Of a stretch of 64,000 nt of DNA, positions 44,850 through 54,984 are shown piece by piece. Below the pieces are notes generated by a model. The model was given only the letters and a program-made list of their open reading frames with translations. It was not told where the DNA came from and searched no databases. The stretch is from Sclerodactyla briareus (Eukaryota > Echinodermata > Holothuroidea > Dendrochirotida > Sclerodactylidae): NCBI GenBank assembly GCA_026419785.1, contig JAODTK010005616.1, positions 124,001 to 188,000 on the forward strand. Direction: 5' to 3'. Every line of letters starts with the position of its first letter. Positions within the stretch are counted from its first letter, which is position 1. The translations under genes and the position numbers were made by a program.

Positions 44850-47710
44850 ACACAATTTGAAAATTGGCACTCTAAACTGTCGTGGAATAACCAAAGAAGA
44901 AAACAACTTGAACGATTGAAGACCTCTGGAATCAACCTCCGCACCGCCAGCCAAAGAACAAAACTAAAGACCAGACACATTCAGATAATACGCATGCAAG
45001 GTCAACCCATCCATTCATATACTTTTCAAAGGTTCCTGTAGTAATTCCTATCACGGAGTAGGGTTTCTTTGTTAAGCAAGGAATGATTTACTTTCAAACA
45101 ATCAATCGCCTGCTCTAGTGACAGTTTATAGAACTTTTCAAAATAAAGTCCACCCTTTACATATTTAAAGGCATTTCCCCACCCGGTGTTAACTCACAGA
45201 ATCCTGAAGAACAGAACATTTCTATCACCATCTAGAAAACTAGTGATACAATAAACAACTGAATTAAGATATTGGTGATTTTACCTAAAGTCGGCGTCAT
45301 CCAACCCCTCCATCCAAAACACATCGAAACTATACCACAGGTAAAAACCAATACAAATGGAGAATTTGTTACCCGCTCTCATGTGCGAACCAATCCTCTA
45401 CTATGTAATACTTTCTACAGACACAACTTGAAGCATATCAACACTATACGAGTAATTCATACCTAATAACCACAGAATCCTACAGAAGTCAAATGACTAT
45501 ATCCTAGCCCATTAAACTTCAAATCTTTTACCACCGCGCTCGAGCATACAATATGGCCTCCATATCAACACTGTTCACAAAATCATTATAAGTGTTCACC
45601 CTAAACAGCCTCACGAGAAGGAAATTTATCCAGTCAATCAGGGTGTTAGAAGTAGTATTCAAGTCATCTTAATTCAAACCATGACTACAATGAAAGTGTA
45701 AACAAGGCTCTGAATGAAGCAATTTTTCTGAGTCCCCTCAAGCTAACTGAATACACTCTCATCAATTTGCCTAGAAAAATGCTGAAAAATAAACCTCACC
45801 CACAGGAAACGTCGTTTCATAATACTGAACTGAAATAGCAGACTATCAAAAAACATAAAGATCTCAGACTTCAAATCGACAACTGTAAAGACTACATAAG
45901 AAGAGAGAGTTAAAACTAAAAGGAATAAAATAATCAAAAAAGCAATGTCACTAGTCAAGCCACATGAACAAAAACTAATTGACGACATTACTGAAATTGG
46001 AACATAAGGATGCCTCTCATCGCTTCTTTAAGGCAATACAAAGTAGTGCAACAAAACAGTAAGAAGGATCCAATTTCAATTAGAATTGATGATTGACAGC
46101 GTTGGAGATACAGATGCAAAACTTAAAGAAAATCAATCAAGCCAACTTTTAAAACACTTTCAACTGGTAACACCCAGAACAAAACCCACGTGTCCCAGGA
46201 AAACTAAGCAACCATTTGATGAAGATGAACTTTAAACGAGCGGATTTTGCAGCATAATTAAGAATAACAATCCCCCTGTTGTGACCAATCACAGCTGAAC
46301 ATCTCAATATGCCCCCCTGCACCCATAAATACATAGCTGATGTACTGAATAACATAGCCGAAAACGGAGAAATACCATAGAAATTTGACAAGGAATCTAA
46401 CCCCATTTCAAAACGCAGGAAAAACTAAGGCCCACAAAAATTTAAGACCTTGATCTTACTACTTGTCAACCCTGAGGAAAATCCGCATTTGTATTACACG
46501 GAGACTCCGCCCCCTCATTGATGAACATATACGTTCCCGTCACCCAAACAGCCTATACCTCAGTGAGGCTGCAGAGCCTCGTGTTCGCGTCAAATTTTTA
46601 GTCTGAAAAAGCCTTAACTTCAATAGGATATAACATCAACCTTCTATTGCTTGACATAAGCAAGGCTTTCATACCATTCCAAGAGGCACACTAATAATGA
46701 TTGGCAACAGATCCTCGAGAGCGACGAACTCTATCTCCTTTCAACTATTACGGAACAATGTTTCATACAGGTTCCAAATTAACGGCAAACTAGGAAATCC
46801 TGTCAGCACGAACATCGCGTCCCCCCAGGGTGACAGTGCGAGGGGCCTTATTCTTTATACCATACCTGGCCAACTCTTTAAAATCGGATGAAAATGACAT
46901 TGATGCGTTACCAAACCATCTCAGTTAGTTTGATCATGACTACAAAGCGCAAATAGTAATACGACAACTTTTCACCGTGGACCACCATACGCTGATGATA
47001 TCTCTTGGCCGACCTGGAGAACATATATTACAGGACATCGAAGAGCGAGTGACTGGAACTGACAAGAAGAAATCTAAAATAAACGCACGAAAACTGGAAA
47101 TTCTCATCACCAATAAATGGCAATGAACTGGAAGAAAATGTAAAATATGTAGAAGTTTGTTAGAAACAGAGAAATAACAACAAAAAGAAATTTGGTATCC
47201 AACAATGCTTTCACCACTCTATCAACAATTTTCAAGAGCAGACGAATAATAGCAAGCATCAAACTCCGGAGTTTCGATGCCCTTTAACAGAGGATTTTCT
47301 GTATAATTGTGACAACTGTGGGGTACAACGAAAATCTTTATTACAAAATTGACACTTTCCAAAGAAGAATACTCCGCAATGTTCTCACAATCAGATGGAC
47401 CAATAACAATTGGCTACCAAACGACGAACTCTATGATGTGACCAATCAAATCCCTTGGTCTTCCGTTGTAGCCTAGACTTTGAGATTTTTTGTCACGTCG
47501 CGAGACTCCAAGAGAAGCTCAGCGAAGATCGCTCTGAGAGAATTGAGACATACTACTAAGCCAGGTGGAAGACCTGTGACTACTTTTGCTCGGAAAAATC
47601 AAATCGCTATTCCAGGACATCAACATTAACATTTCGATGAAGCAATACACCTTGCGCAAGATGCGTGATACGTGGCGGAGATTGATCACTGACCATGGTC
47701 GATAGACGAG
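44850..47710 (+). mobile_element. LINE with APE endonuclease and RT, decayed, nearly full length
   Basis: The plus-strand frames follow a complete pol ORF. The apurinic-endonuclease start is KIGTLNCRGI (44,860-44,889). Then come 'GVGFFVKQGM', NTNGEF and LLCNTFYRHNLKHINT (45,355-45,455), and DYILA (45,495-45,509, part of the catalytic 'IDYIL' block). RT follows: HKYIADVLNNIAENGEIP (46,322-46,378), 'PISK' and 'KFKTLILL' words, 'LLLDISKAF'-like, FQINGKLGNP (46,770-46,800), 'PQGDSARG' and PPYADDISW (YADD at 46,988-46,999). The C-terminus runs through 'RRLRFFGHV'-like words to about 47,690. Stops and frameshifts are scattered throughout. The R1/jockey-like lineage is inferred. No tail repeat was seen; the element is bracketed by direct repeats. 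Confidence 0.82.
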
Positions 47711-47869
47711 AGATACTCAACCTACTCTAACTACTACCTACTACTATCTGGTGTAAACAACCACTGACGGAACGCCGAATCATGAATACAAGGTGTGTAT
47801 CCTGCGTAATGTGAAACCAACATTTCACTGAGCCTAAATTTTTGGAAGCCGACGTTGCCTTTTCTGAAC

Positions 47870-48195
47870 CTCCGTGAGCGTCGCAATTCAGGATCCGAGA
47901 TTACCGCTACGACGTAACGTCAACAATAGCCATTTCATCACGCACAGCCGGCCGCAGGACTTCAGTGGGTGTAAATCTCATGTTACAAACTCAATGGACT
48001 TACTCGTTTTCGAACTTTTCACACACTTTTTTATGTATCAGTTCCTTCCAGTTCACATAACGCTGAACTGTTTTCATCATCAATGTTTGTACCTGTGCTC
48101 AATTTGCAAACAGCGCAGTAACAAAAAGTGAGTATCCGACATTAAAAAAAGTCTAGGCTAAGCTCTTCAGTGTGCAACAAAAACGGTAGGCCCAC
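47870..48195. repeat. Direct repeat 3' of the APE+RT LINE
   Basis: Second copy of the segment at 44,200-44,485 (see words listed there), slightly longer because of small insertions. It starts about 160 bp after the end of the RT frame. Similarity ends at 'taggccca' (48,187-48,194). Confidence 0.8.
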
Positions 48196-49214
48196 AGGCT
48201 ATCACGCGCTGACCAGGGCCTTAGCCAGGAAGTGGCAGTAGGGGGTCTCACCTGTGACTGATTGCTGAGAAGACTATCCATCCTGGCGCCCGCGGCGCCA
48301 GCGCGACCAACCCCCCCCACGAGGTGGGGTCATGGCCCGCCTTCGGCCCCTGGGCCCCAGCCTTTTTCACTGTTTTTTTTGTTGACACAATTGGGGTAAA
48401 ATGCATCTCAGGAGGTGTGAAAACATCAGCCCGCCTGATCTTTTTGGCAATTACAAACATAAATGGCTATGAAACACTAGTTTCCAAAGTGTAACGTCCA
48501 TGGTAGTATAAGTATATCATCACAGTCACTTTTATCACCGCTTTGCTCTGAATGCACGCGCCATGCAGCGGTACTTTCCTCCAAACTCACACGATGACTC
48601 ATGCTGCTAAACTATAATATAACTCAATTGGCAAAAACTTTTCCAGCATGGCTTGTGTCGCCACCGCATTTGAAAAAATACACTAATAATCGAACCAACA
48701 GCAAGATGTTTTCACCGATACGGGTAACGGACTACGTGTACTCAAGCTGTATGGCGAGACGATGTATTCAGAATATTGGGACTAGGAAAATGAGCGAAAT
48801 GTTTTTTCAATACTGGTATGTACTGGTACATGAATTATACATTTATTTCAGGCAGCCGAAAAACACACGAATATAATTATGCCTTCGTATAAAACCTAAG
48901 AGTGGACTACGGTTAGGATGAACGTTATATTTGTGTTTTGTTGCAGCACTTGAGCTTTCGTTTTGTGTGGTGGTAACAGCGTCACCTGACTGGATCACAT
49001 ATAATATTGGACATTGCCCTATAACTAGCATTCATGAACCAAAATCTTTGTTTGGGTGGTTTCAGACCCTCAGGGCTCGCATTAGCGTATCGCATTGCAT
49101 TGCTGCCTTAGTGAGGCTGTTGCGACACCTTTGGGTTTTTTTGTTTTTTTGTTTTTTCGATCTAAAAGTCTACAAGTTCAGGCTGCTTTTTATACAATCT
49201 GCAAAACAGTGGAT
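48196..49214. other. Intergenic, MITE-like start
   Basis: 'ccagggccttagccaggaag' (48,211-48,231) resembles the CAGGGCCGTAGCCAGG ends of many hAT MITEs. The palindromic ctggcgcccgcggcgccag (48,282-48,300) and C runs follow, but no matching right end was found. Otherwise featureless. Confidence 0.4.
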
Positions 49215-49990
49215 TAGGGTTGCGCGGTATACCGTTATCGTTATTAACAGTACTCGCAGCACCGTACTCGCAGTAGGCCTACTGCTGGTAAAATGCACCG
49301 TTACTATTACCGGTACTGACCGGAAATTACCGCTACTGTATCCCGGTACATTGAAATACCAAATCCATTGCTGACTAGTTTGTATTTTTTGCCAATCCCA
49401 GCCGCCGCCGCTTACAACGCACTTATCGCATCTGTTAAACTGTCCCACGTGTGTTGCAGCTGTGTATTTGCATCATTTGCCGACTATCCAACCGCTGCGG
49501 ACCACGCAGCTTCACAGTAACGTGTATGCAAAGCTGTATGTTGCTGGCTCACCTCGGCCCGTGTGTGCAGACTTTCAAACATAGGCCCTGTTTTGAACAC
49601 GTGGCACCACCTATGCTGTTCAACAAGCATCCCAGTGTGCTCCCACGTCCCACTGCGTGCTACACAACTATACCAGGTCTACGGACCGACGGCAACAAAC
49701 CTATCGCACACACCCAACTTCGATAGGATTTCCCGTTGGCTATGTGATTTATTTACGATCGTCGATAAGCGATACTACAATATAATTTGCGTTAGCCTAC
49801 AATTCTATGAATGAACGAAAGTGAATAATTAGACAATTGGTGGATAAAACAATCATACATGGAAGTTTGGCATTGATTTGGTAGCGTTTACGACTATTTT
49901 TAGATCGTGCCTCGCTTCGGTCTTCTTGCTAAAATAATCACGAGTTCCGTTATAGTAATCGTAGCGACCTGTTTCGGCCGGCGGGGCTGG
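49215..49990. mobile_element. Non-autonomous hAT-like element, copy 2 (3' truncated)
   Basis: Starts with tagggttgcgcggtatac and aligns over about 780 bp to 38,169-39,020, including 'cccacgtgtgttgca', 'acgcagcttcacagtaacgt', 'gaacacgtgg', 'gaccgacggcaa', 'tttatttacgatcgtcgat' and 'tatgaatgaacgaa'. The right terminal inverted repeat of copy 1 was not found, so the 3' end is lost or too diverged. Same orientation as copy 1. Confidence 0.75.
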
Positions 49991-52620
49991 CTTACATACA
50001 TTACATACATGAAAGAATGTAAGATAAGTTTGAACATGCACAGGTCAAAATTTATGGACGGTAAAATGAAAAGTTTTGGCAGACCAACAGGAGATGTTTT
50101 GTTCATACAAAAACAAAAATGATATCGCGATATTATTCACACAGTAGGCTAGCGCACAACGTTCGTTGCCTGGGCTTGTACTGACTGTGGTGACGCTAGC
50201 GATAACGTTCCGCCGACCTCGTATGGTGATATTCTCACTCCGATTTAGAAATTTATTAGTCTTGCAAGGCAATATGGCCAATTTATAATTGGTTTCAGCG
50301 ATTAACGATTCGGTTTAAATTAGGCCTAGGCTAGGCAAGGCTATGTTCGTTCTCCAAGTTTATTTACGTTCAATTGGGAGGCTGGACAGGGCCATTATAT
50401 AGGCCGTCTCAAAAGCCGTCTCATCCGGAATCGGCCGTCCTTCATTTTGATTTCGCCGTCTCAAAGACGGCGAGACGCATCGCTAAGGCACTGGCGCTGA
50501 CGTAATGCCGAATCCATGAATGTGTTTAATAGTTTGAAGTCAATGTAACAGTTAATGCTGAATATGGGTTTCTATCTTCAATATATCCGAACAGCAAAAC
50601 TGGGAGCAGAATCCATCAAGAATTTTGACAGAAAATTCGTTTGGTTTGGTATGTATGAAAGTGTGCACTAAATGATTGAATTCATTCGTACATGGCACTA
50701 TATTGTCTTGTTCCTGGCAATTTTCTTCCGAGCCCCGTTTGGTATGTCCACTGATGAAGAATTATGAGCGTGTTTTGAAAATTCTAGCGCATCTATCTTA
50801 TGTATACGCGTATATTGGAAAAAAAAAAAAAAAACACCCAGTTAAAGCGAGAGAGCCTAGAATCGCAACGAAACCCGACCCACCACAATACTTATCCCCC
50901 CACACCTATACTAGGCCTATCCTAAGGGTAAGTGCAGAGGCCTAGCCTAGGCCTAGGCTAGGCGGTTTCAACGAGAAAAAAATCAATTGTGTTTTCATGG
51001 TCAGTCAGTCCAATACAATGAGATTACTTACAGTCTGAGCGTAGCTTCGTGGGTGAAAGTATGACATGAAATAAAGGCTGAACTGGAACTTTTATTGAAA
51101 TGATGATACCGCCTAACGTTCCACTTCGTTTCCGGTTTTGCGCGTGAGAATTCGGCCACAGAATGCTAAACGCTTCACCGGGGTATGAAGGAAACAAAAT
51201 TCTGCTCCTAAGGCTCATGTCGTCCACTGCTCATGCCTGCAGTGCAAGTGTTGGCATCGTACTATTCTACAAAGACGCAACCACACGTAGAAAGAGGTTG
51301 GAGGGGGGGGGGGGGGAGTTCAGAGAAAAGTGGTATTAATCAATTTCTGTGTGGGAAAAATATGTTAAGTATGGAGGCTCATAAAAGTTGAGGGTCACGA
51401 CCCTCGACGCCTCCCCACTGCTCCAGTGACCGTGTCCTTGCTATCCTGGCCCGTCAGTCTTTGTGGAGGACTATTTTCGCCTGGGGCATTCATTTAATGT
51501 TCACGTTCTTCGGTTATCGTCGAGATAAACTTTTTGAGGTTTGACCGGCGATAACGATGGGAACTCGGAAACAGGGCTGGGAGGGACATTGCATTGGCAC
51601 ACTTCACCGCACCCTCACTTTCCAATATAGACAGGATATCAGATGCGCAAGACAGCTAGGTTGTCGCACCACGCTGCTTGAGGATTCTCCAGAAAAAGCT
51701 TTCTTCACACTGAGTCGGTAGCCTTTCATGAGTCGATATAGGCAACAAAGAAGCTTCTAACAAACTCGTGCATAATCCGCTCAAACGGAGCACATCAAAG
51801 AACCTTAATATAACAGATATATGCGATTTACAGTGGGGCTTCTAGAAGTGGAACCAGACTGTCGGGACTCTGAGGCTCTAGCACCTATCACGAATGCTCT
51901 CCAATGACTACAAGTGATCCCATCAAAGACTTTGCCAAGCACCAGGCCCGTAGTCAAGGGGGTGGGAAAAGGGGGACACCCCCTTTTTTAATATTTCGCA
52001 CCGGCCCACAAATATTTTAGTCCGTTTATGCGTAGTGCTCTGGCTATACCGTGACGGCCTGCCAGACACCGAAGAAGTAGAACCTAAATAGTTTTATGAC
52101 AATTAGACAGTCTCGAGCATCACTATTCCCTTTCCAGGCTGAAACAACGAGTCTGCGTTTCCACGGTATGACACAAGACCTTCAAACCGAGCAATACATA
52201 AGCTACCATGCAACCGAATTTGAGAGCGGTCTGGCCACTAATCCAGAGGGTCTCCGGATGTATGTCACAACCCCTAGGACCCCCCCCCCCCATTCCAACC
52301 CCCTCCACCCATTCCAACTACTCCATTCCCCCAATAGTGGGCATATATCACGAACAACAGGCGGTTTGGGCACCGCAGATGCAAATGAATGCACCAACCA
52401 TCTGGATTCCCGCAACTTCGGGATCAGCCTTGACAGGGGCGGCGATCATGGAGGGGGGGGGGGGGGACGGGGGGACGGCGTCCCCCCCCAATATTTCGGT
52501 TGGGGGGACGCAATGCATTTTGTCCCCCCCCCCCCAGTATTTGAGCCCGACTGCTTTTTCGCTGACACTGTATCCGACAAATCCAGCAGTAACCGTGTTT
52601 AAACAGATGCATGATGACAC
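49991..52620. other. Non-coding, several MITE-like fragments
   Basis: Contains 'gccgtctcaaaagccgtctc' short repeats (50,402-50,470), an A15 run (50,820), 'aggcctagcctaggcctagg' palindromic words (50,938-50,960), a G14 run (51,303-51,316), and MITE-like ends at 51,945-52,015 and 52,436-52,530. The 168- and 172-codon frames at 52.1-52.7 kb read through homopolymers and are not considered genes. Confidence 0.45.
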
Positions 52621-52624
52621 CCAG

Positions 52625-52800
52625 AAGAAAATTCAATGGGATCCCATTAAATCCCAGACAGACAGACAGAAAATTTATCCCATAGCTTCAACGGGACCCC
52701 AACGGGAATGTTCCAAAATCCATTAAATACCGTTTACTCAAATGGGATTTTAACGGGATCTTATGGGATTCAATGGGATCCCATGGTTCCCATTGAATGA
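52625..52800. repeat. GGGAT / ATCCC short repeat cluster
   Basis: The words aatgggatcccatt, aacgggat, aatgggatttt, atgggattcaatgggatccc and their complements recur about every 15-20 bp. A 'gacagacagacag' run (52,658-52,670) is embedded. Many of the words are self-complementary, so the segment can fold. Function unknown. Confidence 0.65.
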
Positions 52801-53094
52801 TCAAGTTGAGTGAATTATTCTGCTCCATTTTCGAAATTATTGCGCGCTACGCCGCGGGGGTATGTCTGCGCCGGTTAGTGTAAGACATGATGGGCCTTAT
52901 GAAGACAGATGATGTTCCTTAACAGAAAATGCCTGCAATTCACCCTGGGTTGTGATTACTTATTAATGAAATCTATCCCCATCGTTGCATAAGACCGGCT
53001 TTACCAGCTTTGGTGTGTTGCCCCTTCATTGGACGTTGTCGATTTCCTGCTACGGGAAGTTATTAAACAAACGAAACAACATACAAATCGCTAC

Positions 53095-53760
53095 CTGAGG
53101 AGAAAGGGGCTGAGGCGACAGCGGTTAGGTCTACCACATGGCGGAATCTGGTTTTTTTTTTTAGTTCATGGGTACGGGTGCGAACACTTGTGAAAGTTGT
53201 GTGCACGGTGCACATACTATCACTATGGGGCACGGCGGTGCGGCATCGAAAATGCATGCGGCCAGGAACGCCACCAATTGCGTTATCAAAAAGACATGAT
53301 TCAAAATTCAAGTGAGAGAAGGCTAAGTCCAAATATTGCCTGAATTTCGATGGAAGCCCCCAAGTGTAAATTTTGTTGGTATTAAGGGAAGAAGGTTGAG
53401 GCGATGGGGTAAGTCTACCACATGGCGGGACTGTGAATTTTTTTGGCATATATGTGTTGTTGCTTTTCGCAAATTATAAAATAGAGTATTCAGCAATCAA
53501 TTCAGGGGTGCGACCCATTGTGTTGAAAGAATTGGGTGCTGAACGGGCAACACTAGAGGGGGAGGACACACAGTGCGGGTGGGGGGGGTGGGAACTCCTG
53601 AAATAGCCGTCGAAGATTCGGCAATGTGAACGCCATAAATTCGTTCAAAGGCACGATTCAAAATTCAGGTGGAGATAAGTCTAGATCCAAAGATTTCTGA
53701 CGACTTTTCGATGGAATATCCAAAAGTGCAAAATTTTCGCGCGCGCTCCGCGCGCAGTTG
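53095..53760. repeat. Two-unit tandem duplication ending in a GCGCGC hairpin
   Basis: Unit 1 (about 53,098-53,390) and unit 2 (about 53,391-53,735) share 'ggtctaccacatggcgg', 'gaacgcca', 'cgattcaaaattca' and 'aaagtgcaaaatttt'-like words in the same order. Unit 2 carries an extra AT-rich segment and ends in 'cgcgcgcgctccgcgcgcag' (53,739-53,758). A related hairpin, ctcgcgcttcgcgcg, is at 53,959-53,973. Non-coding. Confidence 0.65.
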
Positions 53761-54144
53761 CAGTTTTACTTCTGTGTTATACTCAATTTGGCCACTGTCT
53801 AGTTCCAATTGGAATTGTCCCTCCCACGCGCCTGTGGTCCGCAAAGAAGACAAAATGTGGGCCGTTATCTTTGAATAAAAAAATCAGGCTAAGTGATAGG
53901 CCAGAGAGTCCGGGGTCTTGCAGTGCAATGTCGTTGATCAAATTAGATTCGGCAAAATCTCGCGCTTCGCGCGAAAGAGTTGGTTGTTGCCTTTGCCCAT
54001 TTCCATTGCTGCTCTAATGACCGTATACCTCACTTGCATCGTATTTAGATATCACAGCCCACCCCAACCATTAAACCTTGAAATTGATCTCTGAGGCGAT
54101 GATTTTTGGAGAACCTTCCCTAAAATAACAAAATTGTTTATCAA

Positions 54145-54270
54145 TTTCAGGAATGCTGCTTACTGTCCATAGGCAGGGGATGCCGTTTCCTGCAATCTAG
54201 GGGGGTCTGTCAAACGGAACATTTTCTTGTACGTTACGCGCCAACCTATGGTGGCGCTCCGCTCAGATAG
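54145..54270. repeat. Dispersed repeat, copy 3 of 3
   Basis: Best match to 41,040-41,180; also 'ggtggcgctccgctcagata' matches the end of the 3.34-3.44 kb copy. This copy preserves both halves and so links the other two. Confidence 0.6.
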
Positions 54271-54910
54271 TAATCATCTTGTCCGTCCCCCCAATCGCCA
54301 ACACAAATCGCCGCCCTTGCTTGTACACAATTAGTCCCCAAATTACCCAGCCAGCATGAACTCACATCGGATATATTTGGTCAGGTTATTGATATGAAGT
54401 GTCTTGACAGTTAAGCACCGCGCTATTAAGGCTGGGATACCAAGATACAGAGCCTCCGAATCCTCCTGTATCCGACTGTAAAGCATGGACTTCTGCGGAC
54501 ACGACGCAGTGCCTTCAGCTTCAGGACAGGTCATGTCCTCAAACATTCAACTCCCCTAAAACGTTGTCCCCAGTGGTCTCCCCAGGACACTCCAAGGTAT
54601 AGATACACGCCGCTTATCTTGAGAGAGGGCAGAACACGTATTGTCTCGCGGTTGCCACATTACAGTATACCTACGTGGGCGCACAGAGACGGGTTTTTTT
54701 GCGCTCAGAGACGGACTTTTGTTTTTCCTCGCGTGGAGGGGAGGGGGTTGTGCCACAACCCCACATCCGCTGATATTCCCATGGGATGAGGACTAAGTCA
54801 TCATTACTCAGTCGAAGCAAACATTGCGACTACAGCTAGATGAACACCCACAGTGTCCACCACCGGACTGCGACGTCGTAGGGTTTTCTCCTCCCCTAGA
54901 ATCGAGAAAC

Positions 54911-54984
54911 CCGAAGGCGTTGCCGAGGGCGTTGCCGAGGGCGTTGCCGAGGGCGTTGCCGAGGGCGTTGCCGAGGGCGTTGCC
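54911..54984. repeat. 12-bp tandem repeat, six copies
   Basis: The unit ccgagggcgttg is repeated six times (the first copy has one change), ending in 'cc'. The copies are otherwise identical, which is unusual in a region where most repeats are highly diverged. The unit length is a multiple of three and one frame is open, but no surrounding coding context was found. Confidence 0.9.

Noticed and set aside
48931-49374. 147-codon open frame
   Set aside because: It runs into the hAT-like element at 49,215 and has no family signature.
52096-52726. Two overlapping open frames of 168 and 172 codons
   Set aside because: Both read through C/G homopolymers and MITE-like ends, overlap each other, and show no domain.
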